The translations under genes and the position numbers were made by a program. From NCBI GenBank assembly GCA_963775125.1, contig CAVZHQ010000007.1, forward strand, positions 1,302,001-1,366,000: a stretch of 64,000 nt of DNA, read 5' to 3'. Below the pieces are notes generated by a model. The model made no database searches. It was given only the letters and a program-made list of their open reading frames with translations, and was not told the origin of the DNA. The stretch is from JAHECQ01 sp963775125 (GTDB lineage: Bacteria; Actinomycetota; Acidimicrobiia; Acidimicrobiales; SZUA-35). Shown here one piece after another: positions 1 to 8,539 of this stretch (within the stretch, counting starts at the first letter, position 1; the number at the start of each line of letters is the position of its first letter).

Positions 1-3000
1 CGGAGCGCAGCGACGAAGCGGTCGGTGTCGACCGAGCCGAGCACGTGATAGCAACGGGCCACGTTGTACCGGGGATCCTCGGGACGGTCCAGGTGCTCGA
101 AAAGCAGGGACTGCTCACCGGCCGAGAGCGGAGGCGCCGCTTCGGCCGGACGGATCGGGACGTCCTCGACGACATCGGTGTGAACGTCGATGGCCGCAGC
201 CAGGAGTCGAGGTGTTGTCTCGGTGAAGCCGAGGTCGTCGGGCAGGTTCTGGCCAAGCAGGGTGCTGAGTTCGACCACCATGCGAAGGGCCAGCAACGAA
301 TCGCCCCCCAACGCGAAGAAGTCGTCCTCGACACTGATCGGTTCAATGTTGAGCAGGCGTTCCCAGACGGCAATGACCTCCTGCTCCAACGCCGACTCGG
401 CCGCCAAGTAGAGGGCGGCACTCGATCGGTGCACACGTTGGGGCGCGGGAAGTCGACCGGTGTCGATCTTGCCGTTCGAGGTCAGCGGAAGGTGATCGAC
501 TTCGACGAACGCTCGGGGAACGGCGTGACTGGGTAGCACCGATGTCAGGAAGGCTCGGAGCGATGCCGGCTCGACCACCGCGCCGGCGACGGGCTCGACC
601 CAGGCGGTGAGCACTTCTCGCGCCCGAGGGGAGTACCCGACCTCACCCAGCATGCGTTCGACGTCGTCGAGATCGAGACCATCGTCCAGTTCCTCCATTG
701 CCTCCAGCCGGGTCTTGTGGCCGAGGCGGACGTCCCACGCATACGGCACTGCGTAGTTGTGGAAGCCCTGCTCGGTCACATGCGCGTGAATCCCCGCGGC
801 ATTGATCAGGCAGTTGGTCGACCGGCCGGTGTCGGACGGACGGACCCAGGGAGCCCGGCGATCGAGGAAGTCCAACATCTCGGAGAGTTCGACGTCGACG
901 TAGCGGTAGAAGTCGACGTACTGGACGCGCTCGAAGATGTCCCCACCGTCGATGCCGCGTTCGAAGACCGAGGTGTCGAGCAGCCGGTTGGGGCCGTCGT
1001 CGAGCCGGTGGTAGACGCGGCGGGCCTGAAGCGTTGCCCGGTCGATTGCGTCGGGATCGAAGCGGCCCTCGGCGAACTGCTCGGGAATGAGACGGGTCTC
1101 GAACATCTGGCCTCGGGACAGGCCGGTGACGATCAGCGGTGCCCCGACTTGCGCAGCCCGCGCGGTGGCCAGGGTGTAGATGGTCTTGTAGCAACCGTGG
1201 CACACGTTCGAGTGGCGTTCGAGGCTGTCGCGGAAGATGTCGTTCATCGCGTCGGTCGTGAGGAACTCGTGGTCGACACCGAGGTCTGCAACCGAGCGAC
1301 GGACATTGGCCTTCGCCCCCTCGGAGATGAACCCGTTGTCGAGGGTCAAGGTCAGGACTTCGAATCCGAGCTCGATCAGCTTGTAGAGCGCGAAGGTCGA
1401 GTCCTTGCCGCCGCTGAGCAGATGAATGGCGTCGTATCTGCCGGTGCGCTCGGCCCGCGCCCGATCCCGCAACGCGAGCAGGTCTTGCGGCGAGCGGAAC
1501 CAACGTTCGGCCTGCTCCTTGATGGCTTCGTACTGATGGCAGGTGACGCAGACGCCGTCGGCGTCGAAGGTCGTCCCGGGCACGTTGTCGGGGAGGCCGC
1601 ACCGGGCGCAGTGTTGACGTGCCGCTTCGATGGCCGGCCTCCACGCGCGTACCACCGCCCGTGCGACGCCCGGGTGTGAGGACAGCGCATGTTCCACCTC
1701 GGTGGGATCGAGGCGAATACCACCGATCTTCAACTGTTCGTCCACGCGCCCGAGGTACGTGAGGGTCTCGGTGTCGACCAGCCGCACCAGGTCGCCCGAC
1801 CGGTAGAACCGGGTGCCGTCGAGTTCGACGAACGGCCCGGCAGTGTCGTCGTCGAGGTAACCCGCAGTGAGGCCGGCATGGGCAATGTAGAGCTCACCGG
1901 CACACCCGATCGGGACGCGTCGCTGGTAGCGGTCGAGGACGCGCAGTTCGACGCCGGGGGCCGGACGGCCGATCGGAACGTCGGTTCGTTGCGCCAGGTC
2001 GACGTCGTCGGTCTCGTGGATCATGCAGCCGACGACCGCTTCGGTCGGTCCGTACTCGTTGAAGATCGTGGCCTTTGGCATCAGTGAACGCAGCCGCAGC
2101 GCCAGTCGGCTGGCGAAGGCCTCGCCGCCCACCACCAACACCTGCATTGCTGCTCCGAGCCTCGGGTCCGCCATACGGGCCAAGACTTCGAGGTGGGAAG
2201 GTGTTGCCTTCAGCCAGGTAATCTCGTCGTCATCGGCGAGCGAACGCAGCCCGAGCGGTCCGTCGGCACCGATGATCTTGAGTCTTCCGCCGGCGAGCAG
2301 CGGCACGAAGATCGAGGTGACGGTGAGGTCGAACGTCAGGGCGCTGAACAATGCGGCGACGGGCGGCTCGCCGTCAGGCACGTAGGCCTGGAGCGCGAAA
2401 CCGAGGTACCCACGGAGACCTGCATGCGTGATCGGGACTCCTTTGGGCTCTCCGGTCGAACCCGAGGTGAACAGCAGGTAGGCCTCGTCGCCGGGCGCGG
2501 GCTCGGACAGCTCAACCGATGCGATCTCGTCCGTCATCGCATCGAGCTTGGGGAGCTCGCTCAGAACGAGCGTGCAGCCCGCCCGTTCGACCAGGCGTCG
2601 TTTACGGTCGGCCGGGTGTGAGGGTTCGAGCGGGACGTAGGACCCGCCTGCAGCCAACACCGCGTAGATGGCGACGACCGCGTCGATCGATCTCGGGAGG
2701 TCGATCGCAACTCGACTGCCACGCTCGACCCCCCGGGACCTGAGCCAGTTGGCCAACGTGGTGACCCTCTCCCAGAGCTCCCGGCCCGACAGGTGCTGAC
2801 TCCCATCGACGACGGCGATCTCCTCACGGTCGGCCAGAGCAGCCCGCAGCGCGGCAACGAGCGGCCCGGTCGTCGGGGTCGCAGTCCCGGTGTCGCTCGA
2901 GTGCTCTCCGCCGTGCTCCCATCGGGAAAGCACGGATCGCTCGACCGTGTCCGGGAGCTCGAGACCCCCGATCGAGCGATCGGGGTCGGCAATCAGATCC

Positions 3001-4238
3001 TCGATGATCCGCCCGAAGTGACCGGCGACACGGGGCGCGTCCTCTGGCCGGCACGCAGCCTCGTTGAGGTCCAGATGGAGCTCGACGGTGTCGTTGAACT
3101 GCGTTCGTTGCACCCGCACGAGGTGCGCAGGGTCGGTGGCTCCGGAGTGCATCCACCGAACGTCAGCGGCAACGCCACCGAACTCGGGCGGAGCGGCATT
3201 CGGCAGCACGTTCACGACGACGCAAACGTCAGGGGACGAGGGTGCTCCCCCGGTGCCGGCATGCTGCAGGGTCGACAGGACCGATCGACTGATGTCCCGA
3301 TAGAGCGACGCATAGGTCTGCCCCTCGGTGACGTGAATGTCGACCGGATACACCTCCATCACCGGGCCGATGATCGAGCGGGCGCCGACCTGATTCCGAT
3401 GATGCACCGGCAGGCCAACCGAGAAGTCATCGACGCCGCCGGAGCGGTGCAGGAGAACCGCGGTGGCCGTCAGCAACAGCGTGGTCCACGAGAGATCGTC
3501 GGACAACAGACGAAGGTCTGCGGCGAATCGGGTATCGATGGCGCCGCGCAGCTCGTGCGGCAGGCACACCGCCACGCGATTGCTCCGCGCCGTGCGAGCC
3601 GTTCCGCCGGCGTAGAGCGCCCCGATGGACGGCGCTGCGCTGCGGCGCTTCCAGAACGCAGCGTCGCGCTCGGTTCGCTTCGTCGCCACCGCTGCCCGAG
3701 CGTCCGCCCATGGGTAATAGGGGTCGAGGTCGAGATCTTGGCCGTTGTAGACCCTGGCGGTTCGTTCGAACACCATGGCGCTCGAGGTTGCGTCGGTGAT
3801 CACGTGGTGGATGGCCAGGTACCAGCTGACTCCGCCCTCGGGGTGGACGACGATCACACTGTCATACGAGCGGGCTGCGCAGTCGATGGGCCGCGAGACC
3901 CGATCGGCCGCCCAGGCGTCCAGCCCTGATTCGGAGAGTTCGAGAACCTCGGTGATCGCTGCAGTATCGTCGGCCGGAAGCTGAACGATCCGAGGCTCGT
4001 CGTGGTCGGTGACGACCCGAGATCGCAGTGCGTCCGAGGCGACCACCACGGCGGCGAAGGCTTGCCGGAGGCGCTCGACATCCACGCCGTCAGCGAACCG
4101 TGCGATCTCGGCCATGTTCTGCAGTGGTGATGTGGGCTGTTGCTGCTGGGAGAACCACAGCGTCCGCTGCGCTTGGGTGAGCGGTCGCCCGGCCCGGAGT
4201 TTGACGGGCACTGCTTGACGTGGGGAACCGTTCAGCAC
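1..4238 (-). CDS. NRPS (C-A[PP-loop insert]-PCP-C...), partial
   Basis: Non-ribosomal peptide synthetase running off the left edge; about 1,412 codons are visible without a stop. The GTG start overlaps the upstream methyltransferase stop (GTGCTGA). Domains read directly: condensation (res ~13-440; HHVITDA at 144-150, last Gly of HHxxxDG replaced by Ala); adenylation (~465-855: AGGSYVPLEP, TSGSTGEPKG, FDLT, NEYGPTE, YRSGDL, KIGGIRLDPTEVE); then an inserted PP-loop ATP-pyrophosphatase block (~875-1190) with C877xxC880 and C897xxC900, SGGKDS at 942-947 and C1013xxC1016; then the A9/A10 tail (LPSHAVP; NGKID ~1253-1257), carrier protein (GGDS, Ser1314) and the start of a second condensation domain. 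The adenylation domain is thus interrupted between A8 and A9. The insert resembles the N-acetyl-sugar amidotransferase (WbpG/PseA) and tRNA-thiolation (TtuA) PP-loop families, so amidine or thioamide formation on a tethered substrate is my inference. The amino-acid substrate is not predictable by eye. Confidence 0.93.
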   Translation of the reverse strand, partial: MLNGSPRQAVPVKLRAGRPLTQAQRTLWFSQQQQPTSPLQNMAEIARFADGVDVERLRQAFAAVVVASDALRSRVVTDHDEPRIVQLPADDTAAITEVLELSESGLDAWAADRVSRPIDCAARSYDSVIVVHPEGGVSWYLAIHHVITDATSSAMVFERTARVYNGQDLDLDPYYPWADARAAVATKRTERDAAFWKRRSAAPSIGALYAGGTARTARSNRVAVCLPHELRGAIDTRFAADLRLLSDDLSWTTLLLTATAVLLHRSGGVDDFSVGLPVHHRNQVGARSIIGPVMEVYPVDIHVTEGQTYASLYRDISRSVLSTLQHAGTGGAPSSPDVCVVVNVLPNAAPPEFGGVAADVRWMHSGATDPAHLVRVQRTQFNDTVELHLDLNEAACRPEDAPRVAGHFGRIIEDLIADPDRSIGGLELPDTVERSVLSRWEHGGEHSSDTGTATPTTGPLVAALRAALADREEIAVVDGSQHLSGRELWERVTTLANWLRSRGVERGSRVAIDLPRSIDAVVAIYAVLAAGGSYVPLEPSHPADRKRRLVERAGCTLVLSELPKLDAMTDEIASVELSEPAPGDEAYLLFTSGSTGEPKGVPITHAGLRGYLGFALQAYVPDGEPPVAALFSALTFDLTVTSIFVPLLAGGRLKIIGADGPLGLRSLADDDEITWLKATPSHLEVLARMADPRLGAAMQVLVVGGEAFASRLALRLRSLMPKATIFNEYGPTEAVVGCMIHETDDVDLAQRTDVPIGRPAPGVELRVLDRYQRRVPIGCAGELYIAHAGLTAGYLDDDTAGPFVELDGTRFYRSGDLVRLVDTETLTYLGRVDEQLKIGGIRLDPTEVEHALSSHPGVARAVVRAWRPAIEAARQHCARCGLPDNVPGTTFDADGVCVTCHQYEAIKEQAERWFRSPQDLLALRDRARAERTGRYDAIHLLSGGKDSTFALYKLIELGFEVLTLTLDNGFISEGAKANVRRSVADLGVDHEFLTTDAMNDIFRDSLERHSNVCHGCYKTIYTLATARAAQVGAPLIVTGLSRGQMFETRLIPEQFAEGRFDPDAIDRATLQARRVYHRLDDGPNRLLDTSVFERGIDGGDIFERVQYVDFYRYVDVELSEMLDFLDRRAPWVRPSDTGRSTNCLINAAGIHAHVTEQGFHNYAVPYAWDVRLGHKTRLEAMEELDDGLDLDDVERMLGEVGYSPRAREVLTAWVEPVAGAVVEPASLRAFLTSVLPSHAVPRAFVEVDHLPLTSNGKIDTGRLPAPQRVHRSSAALYLAAESALEQEVIAVWERLLNIEPISVEDDFFALGGDSLLALRMVVELSTLLGQNLPDDLGFTETTPRLLAAAIDVHTDVVEDVPIRPAEAAPPLSAGEQSLLFEHLDRPEDPRYNVARCYHVLGSVDTDRFVAAL

Positions 4239-4915
4239 GGGAGCCTCTCGAAGGTTAGGTAGGGCTCTGGGATCATGGCCATCGCCCAGAGGAATGGCCG
4301 CGGTTGGCCCCTGCGGGTCACGACCTGATGGAAATGCAAATCGCCTGCGGCTTCGATCTCGCTCCGCGTCCTCCACAAGATCCCCTGCCGGATGGTCAGG
4401 CCGTTGAGGTCGACGAAGGTTGAACGCAGTGGCCCACCGCGAGAAAAATAGCGGAGTCGGTGCTGCAGCATTCGTCGGGTGGGGCGCCCGTCGATGTTGA
4501 ACGCGCAGACCGGTCGGTTGAACGTGTTGACGACGACGTGACCGCCCGGGCGGACGACTCGGGCGAATTCGCTGACTGCTGCGCTCCGATCGGGCCGCTC
4601 CACCAGATAGTCGTAGCCATGGAAGGCGACGAGCACCAGGTCGAACGTGTCGTCAGCGAACGGCAGGCGCCGCATGTCGGCCGTCAGCAGCGTGAGGCCT
4701 CGGCAGTCGTCGCTGTCGGCGAGCGCCGCCGTCGCCTCGTGATTGAGGTCGAACGCGGTCACGACGGCGCCCAGATCGCGAAGCAGCCGAGCGCTACGAC
4801 CCGTCGCCGCGCACCCGACATCGAGCGCCCGACAGCCCGGTGTCACCAGCGAGCCGAGCAGCTTGGTCTCTCCTGGGATCGTGACCTCGTGACGGTAGAC
4901 ATGGCGGTGACCCAC
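4232..4915 (-). CDS. class I SAM-dependent methyltransferase
   Basis: Methyltransferase with motif I LDVGCAATG, an acidic residue ending strand 2 (FDLNHE), motif LPFADDTFDLVL and a post-motif VVRPGGHVVVNTF, as in small-molecule methyltransferases of the UbiE/COQ5 type. It is the first gene of the unit and its TGA lies inside GTGCTGA, the start of the NRPS gene, so it probably modifies the peptide or a precursor. The start is uncertain: GTG at 4915 puts about 30 residues before motif I, as usual for the family. In-frame ATGs at 5029 and 5056 would add an unconserved N-terminus and overlap the divergent gene. Target atom and substrate are unknown. Confidence 0.8.
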   Translation of the reverse strand: MGHRHVYRHEVTIPGETKLLGSLVTPGCRALDVGCAATGRSARLLRDLGAVVTAFDLNHEATAALADSDDCRGLTLLTADMRRLPFADDTFDLVLVAFHGYDYLVERPDRSAAVSEFARVVRPGGHVVVNTFNRPVCAFNIDGRPTRRMLQHRLRYFSRGGPLRSTFVDLNGLTIRQGILWRTRSEIEAAGDLHFHQVVTRRGQPRPFLWAMAMIPEPYLTFERLPC

Positions 4916-5027
4916 AAGGGCCGACAGTACCGCTCTCCGGCCGCAGACCTGAGGGCAGACTTGCCCCGAACTCTCCAGCAAACCACCCCGAGCTCGAAAC
5001 ACTTGTCGACCCGAAATAGGGTTGTGC

Positions 5028-5582
5028 ATGACCAGTCTGCCCAATCGGCCGAACACGGCCTTGCTCGTGATCGACGCCCAGTTGGACGTGGTCGCCGACG
5101 CGCACGACCGTGATCAGGTCATCGAGAACATCCGATCGCTGGTCGAACGAGCCCGGACCGAGGACGTGCCGGTGGTCTGGGTCCAACACGCTGACGACGA
5201 ACTGCACGCCGACACCGCAGCCTGGCAGTTGGTTCCCGAGTTGCAGAGGGCCGACGGCGAGGCGCTCGTCCACAAGCAGTTCGGGGACGCCTTCGAATCG
5301 ACGTCGCTCGAGGATGAGCTGAAGTCTCTTGGTGTCGGGCGGATCTTCGTGGCCGGCGCCCAGACCGACGCCTGCATTCGGTCGACGTTGCACGGAGCGT
5401 TCGTGCGCGGCTACGACACCATTCTCGTGAGCGACGCCCACACCACCGAGGACTTCTCGAGGTACGGCCTGCCACCCGCCGACAAGGTCATTCTCCACAC
5501 GAACACCTACTGGTCGTGGCAGGACGGCCCCGGTCGCGTCGCGGGGGTCACGCCGACTGCCGACGTCGACTTTTCCGGCTGA
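5028..5582 (+). CDS. isochorismatase-family cysteine hydrolase
   Basis: A 184-residue protein of the isochorismatase-like fold. The family triad is visible: Asp in VIDAQ near the N-terminus, Lys in HKQFGDAF, and the nucleophilic Cys in AGAQTDACIRS, followed by HGAFVRGYDTILVSDAHTTED. Members hydrolyse isochorismate, nicotinamide, N-carbamoyl compounds or related amides; the substrate cannot be told from sequence. ATG 5028 is preferred to a TTG six bases upstream. It is divergent from the methyltransferase-NRPS unit. Isochorismatases occur in siderophore clusters, but this is a stand-alone domain without a carrier protein, so a link to the NRPS is only possible. Confidence 0.88.
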   Translation: MTSLPNRPNTALLVIDAQLDVVADAHDRDQVIENIRSLVERARTEDVPVVWVQHADDELHADTAAWQLVPELQRADGEALVHKQFGDAFESTSLEDELKSLGVGRIFVAGAQTDACIRSTLHGAFVRGYDTILVSDAHTTEDFSRYGLPPADKVILHTNTYWSWQDGPGRVAGVTPTADVDFSG

Positions 5583-5585
5583 GCG

Positions 5586-6644
5586 TCAGGAGGACCGGCG
5601 GGTGTCGTCGGGCCTCAGAAATCGCAACAGCGCATTCGTCACGTAGCTGGAGGCCTCTTCGGGAAGAAAGTGTCCGGCGTCGACCAAGTGGGTCTCCAAG
5701 GACTCGAAATAGGTGGGGAACTGCATCACGAACGGATTCGATGTCGGTGCCGGCACGACGGTTCCGTTGCCACTGGCCGCCTTCGAAGGCTTCGAGAACA
5801 TCCACAGCGCGTGGTGGGCGGCCCGGACACTCCGGTCCTCGGGTGCGAAATCGTAATAGTGAGCATGCGCCGGATGCGCCCTGAGGCCATCGGGATGAAG
5901 CCACATCTCGGCCACGACGTTCTCCGACAGCGACACTGGACGCTCGACCAGAGTCCCATCGGACTGGGTCGCCGATTCGATTCGGTGGAACGGCAGACCG
6001 TAGCGGTAGTAGCTGATCGCTGCTGCGTGACTGTCCGGATCGGCGAACGCATGTCGGTAGTGATCCAGTGCCTCGTTGTCGATCCCGGCAAGCGCTCCAC
6101 GCTCGCCCCCGCCGAACCGCCACGGCGATTGCGGCGATCCCGGCAGTCCCGCGCCGTCGCTTCCACCGAGAACGACGTCGATGAAACCCCGGTGATGACG
6201 AGCGAAGAACTCCTCGGCCAGACCCTCGGCCTTGAACCAGTAACCGTGCTGACTCTGCGGATGCCAGACCGTGCACAGCGTGTCCAGAAGCGCGATCCGG
6301 CGCACTCGGCCAGGATGATCGGCCAAGACCTTGAACGCAATGATGCCACCCCAGTCATGGGCGACGAGGTTCGCCGACTCCAGCCCGACGGCATCCATGA
6401 ACCGCACGACGTCTCGGGCCAGCAACCCGCGAGTGATGCGGACCCGCGGCTTGTCGGTCTGTCCGAACCCTCGGTTGTCCGGAGCGAAACATGCGAAACC
6501 CTGCTCGGACAGGGAAGCCATCTGGTGCCTCCATTGATAGGAGGTCTGCGGAAAGCCGTGCACGAAGATGACCGGCTCGCCGACACCGGCTTGGAGGTAA
6601 TGCATCCGAAGTCCGGGCGTGTCGATGTGCTGTGAGCTGAGCAT
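5586..6644 (-). CDS. alpha/beta hydrolase (epoxide hydrolase/haloacetate dehalogenase type)
   Basis: About 352 residues. It has the oxyanion motif HGFPQTS, the nucleophile elbow AHDWGG with Asp as nucleophile (typical of epoxide hydrolases and fluoroacetate/haloacetate dehalogenases, not esterases) and a C-terminal catalytic His in VDAGHFLPEE. The cap region (AFADPDSHAAAISYYR) resembles the haloacetate dehalogenase cap. ATG 6644 begins just before the conserved strand (LRMHYLQAG). A longer frame upstream would overlap the divergent membrane-protein gene and has a low-complexity N-terminus. It converges with the isochorismatase-like gene, three bases away. Confidence 0.85.
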   Translation of the reverse strand: MLSSQHIDTPGLRMHYLQAGVGEPVIFVHGFPQTSYQWRHQMASLSEQGFACFAPDNRGFGQTDKPRVRITRGLLARDVVRFMDAVGLESANLVAHDWGGIIAFKVLADHPGRVRRIALLDTLCTVWHPQSQHGYWFKAEGLAEEFFARHHRGFIDVVLGGSDGAGLPGSPQSPWRFGGGERGALAGIDNEALDHYRHAFADPDSHAAAISYYRYGLPFHRIESATQSDGTLVERPVSLSENVVAEMWLHPDGLRAHPAHAHYYDFAPEDRSVRAAHHALWMFSKPSKAASGNGTVVPAPTSNPFVMQFPTYFESLETHLVDAGHFLPEEASSYVTNALLRFLRPDDTRRSS

Positions 6645-6684
6645 GCCACCCATCCTGCCAGAGCTACTGCTATGCACTCGCGCC

Positions 6685-7140
6685 ATGGACACGATCTTCG
6701 GACTGCCTACCCACATCCTGGTCATCCACCTGCCGGTGGTGGGCGTACCGCTTCTGGCCCTGCTGTCCATTGCTTCATCGCTGAAGCCGTCGTGGAGTAT
6801 TCGCTTCGGACGTCACCTGGTGGCGCTCTCACTCGCCGTGTTGGCCGTCACCTGGTTGGCTCTGGAGACCGGCGAGGCCTTCAACGAGCTGTTGGACGGA
6901 GCAGCGCCAACGAAGAAGCATCAGCAGCTGGCCGAGTCGTCCATGCTCTTCGTTCTCGGACTCACCGGCGCCGTCGTCGGCATGGTGTTCGCCCGTACGA
7001 AGAACCGTCGGCGACCGGCGGCCCTGCTGTCGGTTGCCGTTGTTGCGCTTGCCGCTCTGTCCACGACATGGATCGTCAGGACCGGACACGAGGGCGCTCG
7101 CATCACCTGGAGCGGGGTGCTCCCGGAAAACCAACCGTAA
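6685..7140 (+). CDS. DUF2231 family membrane protein
   Basis: A 151-residue protein with four predicted membrane segments, an early HILVIHLPVVG segment and a C-terminal TGHEGARITWSGV motif, matching the DUF2231 pattern in which conserved histidines sit in the membrane helices. DUF2231 proteins are often found beside cytochromes, cupredoxins and other redox proteins; their biochemical role is not settled. The next gene, a cupredoxin-type lipoprotein, fits that context. ATG 6685 is chosen because the hydrophobic core begins at once; 40 bp separate it from the divergent hydrolase. Confidence 0.78.
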   Translation: MDTIFGLPTHILVIHLPVVGVPLLALLSIASSLKPSWSIRFGRHLVALSLAVLAVTWLALETGEAFNELLDGAAPTKKHQQLAESSMLFVLGLTGAVVGMVFARTKNRRRPAALLSVAVVALAALSTTWIVRTGHEGARITWSGVLPENQP

Positions 7141-7232
7141 GGCCAGGTTAAGGTTTCCTAAGGTGACGTATCAACGGTTACGGACATGACCTACGGTCGC
7201 CGCACCCGCAACCAGATCGACCCTGGAGACCC

Positions 7233-7796
7233 ATGAACCTCAAACTCAGCTCCGCTCTTCTCGTGCTCGGCCTGGTGATCGCCGGCTGCAGCAGCTCTGA
7301 CGACAGCGCCGGCGACACCGATACCAGCGAACCGACCGACGCCACCTCCGAAGACACCGCCACTGACGGCACTGGCTCCGAGGACACTGGCTCCGATGAC
7401 ACTGGCTCCGAGGACACTGCGTCTGAAGAGGACGCGGACGCCGCGGCCGACGGCGCGGTGCCCGTCGGAATGAAGGAATGGGCGATCGAGACCGAGACCT
7501 CCGTTGCCGCCGGTTCGGTGACCTTCGAGGTAACCAACACCGGCTCGTTCCCCCACGAGCTGGCAATCGCGAAGGGCGACAGCTACGAAACGCTTCCTCT
7601 GCTCGACAACGGAGCGGTCGACGAGACGACGTTGGGAGCCGACTTCCTCGGTCGCAGCGACCGGATAGCGCCCGGCGCCACCGGCACGGTCACCTTCGAC
7701 CTCGAAGCCGGCACCTACGTGTTCTTGTGCAACATCGCGGTCGGTCCGAACTCCCACGCGAAGGCCGGCCAGGTGCTCAGCGTCACCGTCGAGTAG
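7233..7796 (+). CDS. cupredoxin-domain lipoprotein with acidic linker
   Basis: Signal peptide with lipobox (LVIAGC, Cys at about residue 19), then a roughly 55-residue acidic Ser/Thr/Asp/Glu-rich linker containing near-perfect repeats of GSEDT, then a beta-sandwich cupredoxin domain (~75-187). Likely type 1 copper ligands are His in SFPHEL, Cys in VFLCNI and His in NSHAKAGQ. The usual axial Met is missing (AKAGQ), which would suit a Gln/Leu or tri-coordinate site. It would be anchored on the outer face of the membrane as an electron carrier or copper protein. A GGAG ribosome binding site precedes the ATG. Confidence 0.85.
   Translation: MNLKLSSALLVLGLVIAGCSSSDDSAGDTDTSEPTDATSEDTATDGTGSEDTGSDDTGSEDTASEEDADAAADGAVPVGMKEWAIETETSVAAGSVTFEVTNTGSFPHELAIAKGDSYETLPLLDNGAVDETTLGADFLGRSDRIAPGATGTVTFDLEAGTYVFLCNIAVGPNSHAKAGQVLSVTVE
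7372..7420 (+). repeat. 15-bp tandem repeats coding the acidic linker
   Basis: Three imperfect 15-bp units (actggctccgaggac and a gatgac variant) encode GSEDT/GSDDT repeats in the cupredoxin lipoprotein. Such units can change in number by slippage and alter linker length. Confidence 0.7.
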
Positions 7797-7825
7797 GCAA
7801 CCACTTCGCTGCTGCGTCGGGCGGC

Positions 7826-8530
7826 TCAGCTGGTCTTGATCCGCCGAAATCCTTCGGCCAATCGACCTTCGGGCAGCCCGGCCGCGGCGGCGGTGTGCAT
7901 CGACCACTCTCGAATCATGGCCGGTAACCGGCCTGGCTCTCGGTGCTGGGACTCGTGGCAAAGGAGCGCCTGGACCTTCTGGTCGATGGTGTCGCTGATG
8001 TCGACGAAGTGATCCGGATCCGGGCCACCCATCAGCCAAACCTCGGGAACCTCGTGTGGTTCCAGCCCCTCCACGTCGAGCAGTTCAGGATGGGCGAACT
8101 CGTTCCGCGAGTCGGGGTAGACCGCCGCAAGGGTCGCCTCGCCCGTGGCCAGATGGTCGGGATGGCTGGCGAAGATACGGTCGAAATTTCGGACCGGCGA
8201 CTGGCTCAGCACCACATCGGGCCGGACCTGGCGAATGACCCGGCTCAGCAAGCGCCGCAACTCGAGATCTGCGACGACTCGGCCATCAGGCACGCCGAGG
8301 AAGTGCAGCTCGGTCACACCGACAACAGCAGCCGCCGCGGTTTGCTCCCGTCGCCGGATCCGCCCCATCTCGTCCCGGGAGATCGTGTTGTCGAAGCCCC
8401 CGGCGTCACCGTCGGTGACCAGGCAGTACACGACTTCGTCTCCGGCTGCGGTCAGGGCGGCGGTGGTTCCGGCTGCACCGAAGTCGAGATCGTCCGGGTG
8501 GGCTGCGATGGCGAGAAATCGTCGAGTCAC
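7826..8530 (-). CDS. PIG-L/LmbE family deacetylase
   Basis: A 234-residue zinc-dependent N-acetyl (or N-glycosyl amide) hydrolase fold. The metal motif AAHPDDLDFG (HPDD) is at the N-terminus and the second metal histidine lies in ASHPDHLATGEA. Actinobacterial relatives include MshB and Mca of mycothiol metabolism and several natural-product deacetylases. The length is short for MshB, so I keep the family-level name. It converges with the cupredoxin lipoprotein gene and lies downstream of the LuxR regulator on the same strand, nine bases apart. Confidence 0.87.
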   Translation of the reverse strand: MTRRFLAIAAHPDDLDFGAAGTTAALTAAGDEVVYCLVTDGDAGGFDNTISRDEMGRIRRREQTAAAAVVGVTELHFLGVPDGRVVADLELRRLLSRVIRQVRPDVVLSQSPVRNFDRIFASHPDHLATGEATLAAVYPDSRNEFAHPELLDVEGLEPHEVPEVWLMGGPDPDHFVDISDTIDQKVQALLCHESQHREPGRLPAMIREWSMHTAAAAGLPEGRLAEGFRRIKTS

Positions 8531-8539
8531 CTCGTCACG

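Noticed and set aside
643..1679. Long frames on both strands (e.g. 643-1644 minus, 717-1679 plus) with Arg-rich translations
   Set aside because: They are shadows of the NRPS frame; no family motifs, and the NRPS reading is unbroken with conserved domains.
5028..5582. Isochorismatase as evidence for a catecholate siderophore cluster
   Set aside because: No ArCP domain, no entA/C/E-like genes, and the gene is divergent from the NRPS; only the generic family name is supported.
7141..7170. A GGTTAAGGTTTCCTAAGGT stretch resembling a DtxR/IdeR iron box
   Set aside because: Several consensus positions mismatch and symmetry is poor; the cupredoxin gene alone is not enough support.
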